Of a DNA stretch of 64,000 nt, positions 26,067 to 35,547 are shown one piece after another (within the stretch, counting starts at the first letter, position 1; every line of letters begins with the position of its first letter). Both the position numbers and the translations under genes were made by a program. The stretch covers positions 997,082-1,061,081 of the forward strand of contig NZ_LIUT01000001.1 in assembly GCF_001277345.1 (NCBI RefSeq), written 5' to 3'. This stretch comes from Paenibacillus solani. Its GTDB lineage: Bacteria > Bacillota > Bacilli > Paenibacillales > Paenibacillaceae. A model generated the notes under the pieces. That model saw only the letters and a program-made list of their open reading frames with translations, had not been told where the DNA came from and searched no databases.

Positions 26067-28802
26067 ATGGATCAATCCAGAAAAGCACATATTATCTCTC
26101 ATACTCACTGGGACCGCGAATGGTATCTACCGTATGAAAAACATCATGTAAGACTGATCGAGCTCATGGACAGCTTGCTTGAGACTATGGAGAAGGACTC
26201 GGAATACCGCAGCTTTTTCCTTGATGGTCAGACTATTATTATTGAGGATTATTTGCAGGTGAGACCGGAGAAAAAAGAACAGCTTGAGAAGTTGATCAAA
26301 GGTGGACGCATCATTATCGGTCCTTGGTACATTCTGCAGGATGCTTTCCTGACAAGCAGTGAGGCCAACGTAAGAAATATGCAGATCGGGCACCAGGATG
26401 CAGAGCGGTATGGAACGGTTGCCAAAATCGGATATTTCCCAGATACGTTTGGACTTACAGGCCAGATTCCGCAGCTGATGCTTCAGTCCGGCATTGATAA
26501 TGCCTTCTTCGGCCGGGGTGTAAAGCCAACAGGCTTTAACAATACCGTCTCCGACAGCGGCTATGAATCCTCATTCTCAGAGCTGATGTGGGAAGGTCCG
26601 GACGGCTCGAAGGTGCTGGGCATCCTGTTTGCCAACTGGTACAGTAACGGTAACGAGGTTCCCGTTGATGAAGCGGAGGCAAAAGCATTCTGGGACCGCA
26701 AGCTGGCGGATGCCGAGAAATATGCTTCCACACCAGAGCTGCTCTATATGAACGGGTGTGACCATCAGCCGATACAGACCGATCTTCCGGAAGGCATTCG
26801 TACAGCGAAGAAGCTGTATCCGGATACGGAATTTATCCATTCGAACTTTGATGATTACCTGAAAGCCGTCCGTGAGAAGCTGCCGCAGGATCTATCCTCT
26901 GTCAAAGGAGAGCTGCGCAGCCAGCGTACAGACGGTTGGGGAACGCTTGTGAACACGGCCTCGGCACGAGTATACCTGAAGCAGATGAATCAGCACGGAC
27001 AAACCCTGCTGGAAAAAGTGGCTGAGCCTCTGGCATCCTATGCCAGCCTGCTGGGCAAGGAATATCCGCATCATCTGTTCACCTACGCATGGAAGACGCT
27101 GATGCAGAATCATCCGCATGACAGCATCTGCGGCTGCAGCGTGGACGAGGTTCACCGTGAGATGGTCACTCGCTTTGAGAAAAGTGCTCACGTAGCGGAA
27201 AATATCGTAGACGACAGCGTTTGCGTAATCGCAGATGCAGTAGATACGAGCGGTTTCAAAGAGTGGGGATCGGATCCGCTGCCGCTGGTCGTGTTTAATA
27301 CGACCGGATGGACCCGCAGCGGAACAGTCAGCATCGAGCTGGATGCGAAGCGGCTTTATTTCCGGGAAGGGTACTCTTTAGAGGAGACCAGCCGCCGAAT
27401 GAAGGAAGTCGATTTGAGCGGCCGTGTGCTGGTCAATGCTCAAGGTGAAGCTATTGCCTGCACCGTAGAGGATTTGGGACTTCAGTTCGGGTATGATCTC
27501 CCGGATGATCGTTTCCGCCAGCCGTATATGTCCCGCCGCGTGAAACTGACTTTCGAGGCAAGTGATATTCCTGCAATGGGCTTAACAACCTATGCTTGGG
27601 TGAAGAGCGAAGTGAAGCCTGCCAAGGCAGAATCCTTAATCACTAAGGCTAATGTGATGGAGAATGAGCTGATCAAGGTAGAGATCGAAGTAGACGGTTC
27701 CTTCTCCTTGACAGATAAAAAGAACGGACAAGTATACCGCGATCTGGGTGTCTATGAAGATACCGGAGATATCGGTAACGAATATATGTACAAGCAGCCG
27801 GATGGCGAAACGGCATTGACCACTAAAGGCCTAACTGCCCAAATCTCCGTGCTGGAGGATACACCATATCGTGCATCCATTGAAATCGTTCATAATTGGT
27901 CCATCCCGGCTATGGCGGACAGCAAGCTGGACGAAGAGCAGCATGAGCTCATCTATTATCCGAACCGCAAAGCGCAAAGATCGAGTGAAATGGTGGAACT
28001 TCGCATTCGCACCGTGGTCAGTCTGAACCGCAGCGGCAAAGGCGTAGAGATCGAAGCGACGATGGATAATCAGGCGAAGGATCATCGTGTTCGTGCATTG
28101 TTCCCGACCGATCTGGAGACATCGTCCCATCATGTAGATTCCATGTTTGAAGTGGCAACACGTGCTAACGAACCTGCTGCTGAATGGGAGAACCCAAGTT
28201 ATACGGCTCACCAGCAAGCATTCGTTGACGTTGCGACGGCATCTGCAGGATTGATGTTAGCGAACCAAGGCCTGAATGAATATGAAGTTCTACGTGACGG
28301 CCGGAATACCATCGCTGTTACATTGCTTCGCTGCGTAGGCGAGCTCGGTGATTGGGGGTATTTCCCTACACCTGAAGCTCAGTGCATCGGCGTTCATACC
28401 GTACGTATGGAGGTCATTCCGCATCAGGGCGACGGCATGAAGTCAGGCGCATACGCCGAGGCTTACCAGTTCCAAATCCCATGGACGGCTGCACAGACTG
28501 GTGTCCACGCGGGAGCTGTTACCTCGACTTCTGCACCGCTTGAATGGAGCCATGATGAACTTGCGTTCTCTTCCATGAAAGTGAATCCGAAGACCGGGGA
28601 TCTGATGCTGCGTTGGTTCAATATGGGAGACGCGGATACAGAGCTGAAGCTGAAATCTTCTCTGCCATCCGAGGGCGTTTATAAGAGCTCCATCCTGGAA
28701 GTAGAGGGAACGGTTCAAAGCTTTGATGATCAGAACAGCTTCACGCTGCCGGTTAAGTCTCACGAAATCGTGACACTGGGCGTTAAAGCTTCGACTAAAT
28801 AA
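26067..28802 (+). CDS. alpha-mannosidase GH38 (MngB-like), intact
   Basis: A 911-residue enzyme. The metal motif is SHTHWDREWYLP (H14, D16), the nucleophile is D126 in GYFPDTFGLTGQ, followed by a helical linker containing the metal/substrate motif NHPHDSICGCSVDEVH, then long beta domains. No signal peptide. ATG at 26067 follows GGGGGAC. It is a different subgroup from the broken GH38 upstream (about 910 versus 1,035 residues), so the two probably cut different alpha-mannosyl links. Because this copy is intact the operon may still work despite the frameshift. Confidence 0.94.
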   Translation: MDQSRKAHIISHTHWDREWYLPYEKHHVRLIELMDSLLETMEKDSEYRSFFLDGQTIIIEDYLQVRPEKKEQLEKLIKGGRIIIGPWYILQDAFLTSSEANVRNMQIGHQDAERYGTVAKIGYFPDTFGLTGQIPQLMLQSGIDNAFFGRGVKPTGFNNTVSDSGYESSFSELMWEGPDGSKVLGILFANWYSNGNEVPVDEAEAKAFWDRKLADAEKYASTPELLYMNGCDHQPIQTDLPEGIRTAKKLYPDTEFIHSNFDDYLKAVREKLPQDLSSVKGELRSQRTDGWGTLVNTASARVYLKQMNQHGQTLLEKVAEPLASYASLLGKEYPHHLFTYAWKTLMQNHPHDSICGCSVDEVHREMVTRFEKSAHVAENIVDDSVCVIADAVDTSGFKEWGSDPLPLVVFNTTGWTRSGTVSIELDAKRLYFREGYSLEETSRRMKEVDLSGRVLVNAQGEAIACTVEDLGLQFGYDLPDDRFRQPYMSRRVKLTFEASDIPAMGLTTYAWVKSEVKPAKAESLITKANVMENELIKVEIEVDGSFSLTDKKNGQVYRDLGVYEDTGDIGNEYMYKQPDGETALTTKGLTAQISVLEDTPYRASIEIVHNWSIPAMADSKLDEEQHELIYYPNRKAQRSSEMVELRIRTVVSLNRSGKGVEIEATMDNQAKDHRVRALFPTDLETSSHHVDSMFEVATRANEPAAEWENPSYTAHQQAFVDVATASAGLMLANQGLNEYEVLRDGRNTIAVTLLRCVGELGDWGYFPTPEAQCIGVHTVRMEVIPHQGDGMKSGAYAEAYQFQIPWTAAQTGVHAGAVTSTSAPLEWSHDELAFSSMKVNPKTGDLMLRWFNMGDADTELKLKSSLPSEGVYKSSILEVEGTVQSFDDQNSFTLPVKSHEIVTLGVKASTK

Positions 28803-28849
28803 GCACTTCATTATATAGCACTGGGAATTGTGTGTATCCCGGTTCAGCA

Positions 28850-28886
28850 AAAGCCCGATTCCGAGATAACAGGGATCGGGCTTTGC
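28850..28886 (+). terminator. hairpin between GH38 and GH20 genes
   Basis: AAAGCCCGAT pairs with ATCGGGCTTT; the T run is interrupted, so read-through into the GH20 gene is likely. Confidence 0.65.
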
Positions 28887-28937
28887 TATTTGCATCAGGA
28901 TAGGAGCATCTCCCAAATGGGATTATGGAGGAATGAC

Positions 28938-30857
28938 ATGAAGATTCATTTTGATAAACTGCGGGATAAATTGGTTGAAGGAATCAGCGAGCTCGCGGAA
29001 ATATTGGATATCCGAATGACAGAGGGAGAGGGCCTCAAGATTCAGGCAATACAAGCGGAAGGACCGATTCAGGTATCACTTCAGGATGGAGAGGGCTTGA
29101 TTCGTTACCAAGAAACGATACATTTTTACCGTGCATTAGGTGTGTTCCTGGAACAGGCCAGGAAGGAAGCGCATTTTGACATAACGGAGCAACCCAATTT
29201 TGATTTCAACGGCACGATGCTCGACGTTTCGCGCAATGGCGTTCTCAAAGTTCCGGTAATCAAGCAGTTTATTCGTTATATGGCTCTGATGGGGCTAAAC
29301 GGATTGATGATGTATACGGAGGATATCTATGAGGTGGAGGAGCAGCCTTACTTTGGATATATGCGAGGACGGTACACAGCTACGGAAATGAAGGAATGTG
29401 ATGATTACGCTGATCTGTTCGGTATTGAGATGATTCCGTGTATTCAGACACTGGGGCATTTGCAGCAAGCGCTGAAATGGGGATATGCCGCGGATATCAA
29501 GGACCATGCTGATATTTTGCTCGCTGGCGAGCCGAAGACATATGCTTTTATCGAGCAGATGATCACTGCAGCGTCCAGTATGTTTCGTTCCAAGCGTATT
29601 CATATCGGAATGGACGAGGCGTTTCAGGTGGGCCTTGGGAAGTATTTAAAGCTGAATGGAATGCAGGATCGGTTTCAGATTATGAATGACCATGTCAGTC
29701 AAGTGCTGGCGATCACAGAGCGTCTCGGACTCCAGCCGATGATCTGGAGCGATATGTACTTTAATTTGTTAGCCAACGATTATCAAGGAGCGCTGTACAA
29801 CGTAGATGCGGATTTCTCGGACGATAACATGAGCCGTATTCCCAAAGGCGTTCAATTCGTGTACTGGGATTATGGACGCAGAGATGAGGAGGGTTATGAA
29901 CGATTATTTGAAAAGCATTTAAAGCTGGGCTCCAAGCCGATATTTGCTGGCGGCATTCATATGTGGAACAGCATCAGTCCTAACAACGGCAAGACATGGA
30001 TGACTAGCCAGCCTGCGCTGCGTGCGGCCAAGACCAAGGGAGTTCGCGAGGTTATTGCCACCACCGCTTGGGGGGATGACGGTAACGAAACCAACCACCT
30101 GGTCATTCTTGCAGGCCTGCAGCTGTTTGCAGAGCACGGGTATGGGGAAACGGTTGATGAGGATCTTCTTGCCAGTCGGCTTGCAGCCTGTACGGGCATG
30201 GATTTGTTTGATTCACTGAATGCTCTGAAAGATATGGATGAGGTTCCTGGTGTATCCGAGGGGAACCACTGGATGGCCAATCCTTCGAAGTACTTACTGT
30301 GGCAGGATCCGCTCTTGGGACTGCTGGACAAGCATGTGGAGGGTGAAGCAGAATCCGTGCTGCCGGAGCATTACGCCAGACTGGAGAAGAAATGGCGGCA
30401 AAACAAGGAACAATTCTCGGCACCGTATAGCCATGTATTCGATTTCTATGAGAGGCTTGCATCAGTCCTCGTTATCAAAAGTACACTTGGGGTCACTTTG
30501 AGAAAGCTGTATCATGCCGGGGATAAGACTCAGCTTGCTGAGTTTGCTGAAGCGATTGATTCTCCTATGTCGATACTGAAGCAGCGCATCGAGGAGCTGC
30601 GTATTTCGCATCGAAGATTGTGGATGAGTACGTATAAGCCTTTTGGCTGGGAAGTGCTGGATCTCCGCTACGGGGGACTATTCGCACGCATTTCTTCCAC
30701 GCAGGACCGAATTGCGGATTATGTGGAGGGTCACATTGATATGATTGAGGAACTTGAAGCCGAGCGGCTGCTCTTTGATCAAAATGGTCTAACTGATAAA
30801 CCGCTGGAGGTTAATGTAACCTATCAAGCAGCTGTTACGGCAAACTGTTATATATAA
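28938..30857 (+). CDS. GH20 beta-N-acetylhexosaminidase
   Basis: A 639-residue enzyme with a small N-terminal alpha/beta domain (about 1-80) and a TIM barrel containing the substrate-assisted catalytic pair D226-E227 in RIHIGMDEAF. NFDFNGTMLDVSRNGVLKV marks the barrel start. No signal peptide, so intracellular. ATG at 28938 follows GGAGG; the longer reading from 28830 would run through the preceding hairpin. It should release terminal GlcNAc (or GalNAc) from imported oligosaccharides, complementing the mannosidases. Last gene of the operon, before a strong terminator. Confidence 0.92.
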   Translation: MKIHFDKLRDKLVEGISELAEILDIRMTEGEGLKIQAIQAEGPIQVSLQDGEGLIRYQETIHFYRALGVFLEQARKEAHFDITEQPNFDFNGTMLDVSRNGVLKVPVIKQFIRYMALMGLNGLMMYTEDIYEVEEQPYFGYMRGRYTATEMKECDDYADLFGIEMIPCIQTLGHLQQALKWGYAADIKDHADILLAGEPKTYAFIEQMITAASSMFRSKRIHIGMDEAFQVGLGKYLKLNGMQDRFQIMNDHVSQVLAITERLGLQPMIWSDMYFNLLANDYQGALYNVDADFSDDNMSRIPKGVQFVYWDYGRRDEEGYERLFEKHLKLGSKPIFAGGIHMWNSISPNNGKTWMTSQPALRAAKTKGVREVIATTAWGDDGNETNHLVILAGLQLFAEHGYGETVDEDLLASRLAACTGMDLFDSLNALKDMDEVPGVSEGNHWMANPSKYLLWQDPLLGLLDKHVEGEAESVLPEHYARLEKKWRQNKEQFSAPYSHVFDFYERLASVLVIKSTLGVTLRKLYHAGDKTQLAEFAEAIDSPMSILKQRIEELRISHRRLWMSTYKPFGWEVLDLRYGGLFARISSTQDRIADYVEGHIDMIEELEAERLLFDQNGLTDKPLEVNVTYQAAVTANCYI

Positions 30858-30887
30858 TGAGGTCTTAAAACCGTTATATTCAAAATC

Positions 30888-30938
30888 AAAGGAGCCCTCG
30901 GGAACAGGTATTTCTCCTGAAAGAGGGCTCCTTTCATT
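30888..30938 (+). terminator. terminator of the hydrolase operon
   Basis: AAAGGAGCCCTC pairs with GAGGGCTCCTTT across a 22-base loop, followed by CATTTG. It closes the island that started at 12642. Confidence 0.85.
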
Positions 30939-31001
30939 TGATTAATGATTGGCTCAGTTATCTATGCTTACGGAAATATCAAGATATATAGCCGAATGCT
31001 T

Positions 31002-31160
31002 CTACTCCTGACTGTTTCCGTGTTCCTTTTCATAAGCAATCAACGTTATTTCTTTTCCAGTGAGCTCGGCAATTTTGGTTTCTGCATCTTCAATCGCTTT
31101 TAATGTGCCTTCGTTCCCTTGCAGTTGTGCAACTTTATAGTCGTTCGAATGAATATCCAA
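31002..31160 (-). CDS. 52-residue acidic cytoplasmic protein
   Basis: TTG at 31160 follows GGAGGG with a 7-base gap. The product starts MDIHSNDYKVAQLQ and contains EDAETKIAELTGKEITLIAYEKE, an amphipathic helix followed by a strand, with no membrane part. It ends at TAG, 31002-31004. The pattern recalls small conserved Bacillales proteins of unknown function. It is too short for common gene calling but the ribosome-binding site and composition are convincing. Confidence 0.65.
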   Translation of the reverse strand: MDIHSNDYKVAQLQGNEGTLKAIEDAETKIAELTGKEITLIAYEKEHGNSQE

Positions 31161-31364
31161 CGGACAGCCCTCCTTTGTCTGAAGCTAATCTTTGGCTTGT
31201 TATATAAGTTCTCCTGTAAGCTCATCAAACATACGAACAGACCTTGTTATTGAAAAATCAGAGTGCTGATGTATGAAATGTCTCCTTTGGCTGAGGCCTT
31301 CTATTGATGAAAATAGCCGGACTGTATTATAAGTCTAAGTCTGTTCGAACCCATGGAAGTCATT

Positions 31365-31400
31365 AAAAAAGCCAAACACGTTAATGGTGTCTGGCTTTGC
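31365..31400 (-). terminator. terminator of the L,D-transpeptidase gene
   Basis: On the minus strand AAAGCCAGACAC pairs with GTGTTTGGCTTT, followed by TTT. Confidence 0.8.
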
Positions 31401-31416
31401 TTTTTGGGTTATCATC

Positions 31417-31920
31417 TTATTTTTGAATAAGGACAGGGGTATTCATTTTTACTTTATCGTACAGCCATCGAACATCTTTATTATGCATTCGGATACAGCC
31501 TGCGGATACATACTTACCGATGGAGTTCGCGTTGTTATTCCCGTGAATGGCATAAGCGTAGCTAACCCTGCCATTGATCTTCACATTGATTCCGAGCCAG
31601 CGGTCACCGAGCGGGTTGCGCGGATCGCCACCCTTGATCCCTTCCTTGTAATAAGGTCTGTTTTTTACTTTTTCGTGGATTTTGAACAGGCCTTCCGGGG
31701 TGTAAGAAGGTTTTTTTCCGGTAGCAACCGAGAAGGTTTTGATTACCTTTCCTTTTTCGTAGTAGGTCAGCTTGTTCGTGGATTTGTCGATAACGATAAA
31801 CTGCGCATACTTGGTGTACTTACTGTCCAGCTTCTGTCCTGAGGCGCCATGTGAGAAGGCGGGAAAGAGGAAGACTAGCAGCAAGATAAAGGCAAGTATG
31901 CGGCTGATGGTCTTAATAAT
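31417..31920 (-). CDS. exported L,D-transpeptidase; probable ATT start
   Basis: A YkuD-domain protein with catalytic IHGNN and SAGCIRMHN motifs. In this frame no ATG, GTG or TTG gives a sensible N-terminus: TTG at 31884 yields a signal without its basic n-region. Reading up to ATT at 31920 gives IIKTISRILAFILLLVFLFP, a proper signal peptide, with GAGGTGATC six bases upstream. A rare ATT start is therefore proposed (167 residues); TTG 31884 (155 residues) is the alternative. It would cross-link peptidoglycan outside the membrane. The paralogue at 8670 lacks export signals. Confidence 0.75.
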   Translation of the reverse strand: MIKTISRILAFILLLVFLFPAFSHGASGQKLDSKYTKYAQFIVIDKSTNKLTYYEKGKVIKTFSVATGKKPSYTPEGLFKIHEKVKNRPYYKEGIKGGDPRNPLGDRWLGINVKINGRVSYAYAIHGNNNANSIGKYVSAGCIRMHNKDVRWLYDKVKMNTPVLIQK

Positions 31921-32190
31921 GTCCGATCACCTCATTTCGTTCTCCCTCATATATATGCGGGAAAACGCGAATGTTGACGGATTTGTGTATCTAACGAAAA
32001 ATAGAACAAGTTGTTTTCAAAGTGGGAAATAAGTGGTGTTTTAAAACGGTATAGTCGTTTATAATGAGGCTTTGTCACTCCCATATGTACTTATGAATGG
32101 TGGCGATTTATATTACAGAGCAGAGAGCTATCGATTTGCAGAATTGATGCATCCGGTCGTATAAGTTTATAAGAAGGGGTGTTTTTTGAT

Positions 32191-32736
32191 ATGCCTAAGC
32201 TATTTGAATCTGCTAGATTAACTTGTCGGAAAATGACCATAGAAGACGTTGAGCTGTATCATACCTGGCGCAATGATCTGGAAGTGATGCAAACCACCAG
32301 TCCACACCTGGATACATATCAGTTAGAGGAGACTAGGGATTTCGTCCAGCATGTGATTCTTGGTTCCAGCTCCTCGAGTAGTTATCTGATCCTGACGAAG
32401 GATACGGGCAAACCGATTGGCATAATGTCACTGATCCAAATTGACTCCAAGAATCGGAATGCGGAATGCATTATAGATATTGGCGAGAAGGCTTATTGGG
32501 GCAAGGGATATGGCTCGGAAGCGATGGCAATGCTGCTGGATTATGCATTTTGGGAGCTGAATCTGCACCGGGTAAGCCTGCGAGTGTTTTCTTTTAACCA
32601 TAAAGCGATTAAGCTATATGAGCATATTGGATTCGTCCATGAAGGCAGTTCAAGACAGAGCTTATACCGAAATGGCGCATGGCATGACATACTGCATATG
32701 GGGATTTTACAGGAAGAGTATATGTCCAACGGTTGA
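32191..32736 (+). CDS. GNAT acetyltransferase, RimJ/RimL-like
   Basis: A 181-residue GNAT protein (Acetyltransf_3 type). The acetyl-CoA loop reads GEKAYWGKGYGSEAM and the late motif NHKAIKLYEHIGFVHEG is typical of RimJ/RimL and SpeG-like enzymes. ATG at 32191 with AAGGGG at 32174-32179 is used; GTG at 32179 is possible. Substrate unknown (protein N-terminus, small amine or drug). Confidence 0.87.
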   Translation: MPKLFESARLTCRKMTIEDVELYHTWRNDLEVMQTTSPHLDTYQLEETRDFVQHVILGSSSSSSYLILTKDTGKPIGIMSLIQIDSKNRNAECIIDIGEKAYWGKGYGSEAMAMLLDYAFWELNLHRVSLRVFSFNHKAIKLYEHIGFVHEGSSRQSLYRNGAWHDILHMGILQEEYMSNG

Positions 32737-32813
32737 TTTTCCCGTGCTTCCATAATAAGGTAGGTGTATGGTGTATGTGAAGACAAAGCGAGAATGGGAG
32801 AATCAATATAATC

Positions 32814-33599
32814 ATGACCGAAGAGGAAGTATTATCAATTCAAGACCTTCGAATGAAGTTTGATAATCGTTATGTATTGAATGGTATTGATCTGGAGGTA
32901 CGCCGCGGCGAGATGATTGGGTATATCGGTCCGAACGGCGCAGGAAAGAGCACTACGGTAAAGATCATGCTAGGATTGGTTGAGGGGTACACCGGAACAG
33001 TCCGCATATTCGGACAGGATATTTCAGATGGGAATATCGATTATAAACGGAGAATCGGGTATGTGCCCGAGGTGGCGGAGCTGTACGATCAATTAACGGC
33101 TGCCGAGTATCTGACTTTTATAGGTGAACTGTATGGACTATCTTATGATGCTGCTGATTATAAGGCGAAACAATTGATGGAGTGCTTTGATATGGAAAAA
33201 GCCTACCATTCCAGGATCGCTACCTTCTCTAAAGGAATGCGCCAAAAAGTACTGCTGATCTCAAGCTTGCTGCATGACCCAGATCTGTTGTTTCTTGATG
33301 AGCCTTTAAGCGGGCTGGATGCAAACAGCGTTATGGTGGTCAAAGAGGTACTGGCTCAATTGTCGGCTCAAGGCAAAACGATTTTTTATTCGTCCCATAT
33401 CATGGATGTGGTTGAGAAAATCAGCAGCCGAATCATTCTGCTTGCTGACAGCCGGGTGGTGGCGGACGGAACGTTTAAAGAGCTGCAGCAGCATTCCCAG
33501 GAAGGAACCCTTGAAGAGGTGTTCAATCAGCTGACCGGCTTTCATGATCATGCCCGTATTGCAGAGAGGTTTGTATCGATCGTTCGGGGGGAGAGCTGA
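32814..33599 (+). CDS. ABC transporter ATP-binding protein
   Basis: A 261-residue ATPase. Walker A GPNGAGKST (about 39-47), signature FSKGMRQKV, Walker B LLFLDEPLSGLD, and H-loop SSHIMD. It overlaps nothing but ends one base before the permease ATG at 33601, a tight two-gene exporter. The lineage resembles ABC-2 exporters for lantibiotic or drug resistance and unknown peptides. Substrate unknown. Confidence 0.92.
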   Translation: MTEEEVLSIQDLRMKFDNRYVLNGIDLEVRRGEMIGYIGPNGAGKSTTVKIMLGLVEGYTGTVRIFGQDISDGNIDYKRRIGYVPEVAELYDQLTAAEYLTFIGELYGLSYDAADYKAKQLMECFDMEKAYHSRIATFSKGMRQKVLLISSLLHDPDLLFLDEPLSGLDANSVMVVKEVLAQLSAQGKTIFYSSHIMDVVEKISSRIILLADSRVVADGTFKELQQHSQEGTLEEVFNQLTGFHDHARIAERFVSIVRGES

Positions 33600-33600
33600 T

Positions 33601-35220
33601 ATGCAGGGAACCGAATTTCGGATGCTGAAGCTCCTGGATCGATTTCAAGGGATTATCTCGAGAATGGGCTATGAAACGCTGCGGCGGATTCTGCATGTCA
33701 AGCTGCTGATGGATTCAAGACGGGTTCCAGTCATACTGGCCTCAAGTAAGCGTCATAAGGAAGAGCAGGACAAGAACTTGTTTGTCAGTTCCCTCTGGAT
33801 GTATGGCTTAATTGGGCTGGTTCTGACTCCCTTTGTGTTCTGGAGTGACCCGGAATATTTGATGCCAATGAGCATCTTGTCTGCAATTCTCATGTTTCTA
33901 ATTATGACTTCGATGATTTCGGATTTCTCATCCGTGCTGCTGGATGTGCGGGATCGCAGCATTTTAATGACAAAGCCGATTGATGGTCGTACGGTCGGTT
34001 TGGCGAGATCCATTCATGCCGGAATCTATTTGCTGCTGCTAACGGGCGCGCTTTCGGCCGGCTCCCTCGTTGTCGGGTTGATCAAACATGGCGTATTGTT
34101 CTTCCTGATCTATGTCATTGAGTTGATTCTGATGAATATGCTAATTTTGGTGAGTACATCCTTGATTTATCTGGTGCTGCTCAAATATTGGGATGGCGAG
34201 AAGCTGAAGGATTTGATCAATTATGTACAGATTGGCCTATCCGCAACGCTGGCGATTGGTTATCAATTTGTTATTCGTTCCTTTGATCTGATTGATTTCA
34301 AGTTGGTGTTTACGCCAGCATGGTGGCAGATTCTGCTTCCACCCGTGTGGTATGCGGCTCCATACGAGTGGTTGTTTGGCGAGGGGAGCGGTTGGTTGAC
34401 TGTTCTTTCGTTAATCGCTGTGCTTGTCCCGATTTTGCTTATAACAGTCTATTTTCGCTTTATTCCTTCCTTTGAACAGCACTTAGAGAAGCTGGCTCAC
34501 AATGAAGCAGGAAAAGGACGGGAACGAGGACGGTTCGATCGATTTGTAGCCCGACTGGTGTGCCGTTCACAACAGGAGCAGGCGTGTTTCCGGTTATCTG
34601 CCAGCATGCTAAAGAATGAGAGGGAATTTAAGCTTAAGGTATATCCTACGCTCGGTTTGTCGGTACTGCTGCCTTATTTGTTTTTTTTCTCCATGATCCG
34701 CACAACCTCCTTATCGGAAATCGGCACAGGATCATCGTATTACGTGCTGCATGGCATGTTAGTTATGATTGTTACCGTTGTGATGATGTTAAAATTCTCA
34801 GGCAAGCCAAAGGCATTCTGGTTATTTGGCTCAGCCCCGTTAACAAGCATGGCACCTTTATTTAGAGGGGCATTAAAAGCTTTTGCGGTCAAAATGTTCG
34901 TCCCCCTGTTCAGCATCAATGCGATCGTATTTCTCTTCATCTTCGGCATACGGATTTTGCCAGACATTCTTGTCATCTTGCTTACCGGCTTATTGTTAAT
35001 TCCGTTAACAGCCAAAGCAGTACTGAGACAACCGCCGTTCTCTCAATCGTTTAGCGCCACTCAACAGAAAGATGGATGGTGGGTGCTGTTGTTCTTCTTC
35101 GTGATTGGCGGATTAGGCGGTTTACATTATGCAAGCAGCCTGGCCTCTTATGGCATGGTAGCGTATATTGTTGTGTTGTGCATTACGAATGGCCTAGCCT
35201 GGACCAAGCTGTATAAGTAA
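33601..35220 (+). CDS. ABC-2 type membrane permease
   Basis: A 539-residue membrane protein with about ten to twelve hydrophobic segments in two clusters and a soluble basic region near residues 290-335. ATG at 33601 follows GGGGGGAG, one base after the ATPase stop, so the two are coupled. It is the transmembrane partner of the ATPase. Substrate unknown. No lantibiotic or immunity genes lie beside it, though the agr-like cassette follows 390 bases downstream. Confidence 0.85.
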   Translation: MQGTEFRMLKLLDRFQGIISRMGYETLRRILHVKLLMDSRRVPVILASSKRHKEEQDKNLFVSSLWMYGLIGLVLTPFVFWSDPEYLMPMSILSAILMFLIMTSMISDFSSVLLDVRDRSILMTKPIDGRTVGLARSIHAGIYLLLLTGALSAGSLVVGLIKHGVLFFLIYVIELILMNMLILVSTSLIYLVLLKYWDGEKLKDLINYVQIGLSATLAIGYQFVIRSFDLIDFKLVFTPAWWQILLPPVWYAAPYEWLFGEGSGWLTVLSLIAVLVPILLITVYFRFIPSFEQHLEKLAHNEAGKGRERGRFDRFVARLVCRSQQEQACFRLSASMLKNEREFKLKVYPTLGLSVLLPYLFFFSMIRTTSLSEIGTGSSYYVLHGMLVMIVTVVMMLKFSGKPKAFWLFGSAPLTSMAPLFRGALKAFAVKMFVPLFSINAIVFLFIFGIRILPDILVILLTGLLLIPLTAKAVLRQPPFSQSFSATQQKDGWWVLLFFFVIGGLGGLHYASSLASYGMVAYIVVLCITNGLAWTKLYK

Positions 35221-35263
35221 CGTGAAATTGCTTTTCATCAGGGCTTGCTTACACAACAATCTC

Positions 35264-35292
35264 TTGAAGGGGAACGTAGGTTCCTGTATAAT
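35264..35292 (+). promoter_or_regulatory. promoter with LexA-like box before the agr-like cassette
   Basis: TTGAAG (35264-35269) and TATAAT (35287-35292) have 17-base spacing. GAACGTAGGTTC (35272-35283) inside the spacer fits the GAAC-N4-GTTC core, as at 304-315, with one spacer base off consensus. The transcript would start near 35299. Confidence 0.55.
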
Positions 35293-35484
35293 AAAAATAT
35301 AGATTAACGATTAGATTAGAAAGCCATTCTGACTCGGTTATGTACATACAGTCGTGGATATTTGTGTTTTTATCTCCGGATATTATATGTGTTTTGTAAT
35401 TTCATCAGAGTTCCCAGACATATAGGAAGTGGCAAGCGCCATCGGATTTGACCTCACGAACATGCATCCTTCAGACGACCCGAT

Positions 35485-35547
35485 AGACGCTGAGACTCAA
35501 TCGGTATATCGTTCATTTTTGGACTTGATACCGAAGCCTCAGCATCT
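35485..35547 (+). other. long imperfect hairpin in the agr-like leader
   Basis: AGACGCTGAG (35485-35494) pairs with CTCAGCATCT (35538-35547), and inside it TCGGTAT (35501-35507) pairs with ATACCGA (35528-35534). A small TGGC/GCCA hairpin lies upstream near 35432. The untranslated leader is about 310 bases, far longer than needed. No known riboswitch consensus is recognised. A 47-codon frame (GTG or ATG start) overlaps but has no usable ribosome-binding site. Confidence 0.5.
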
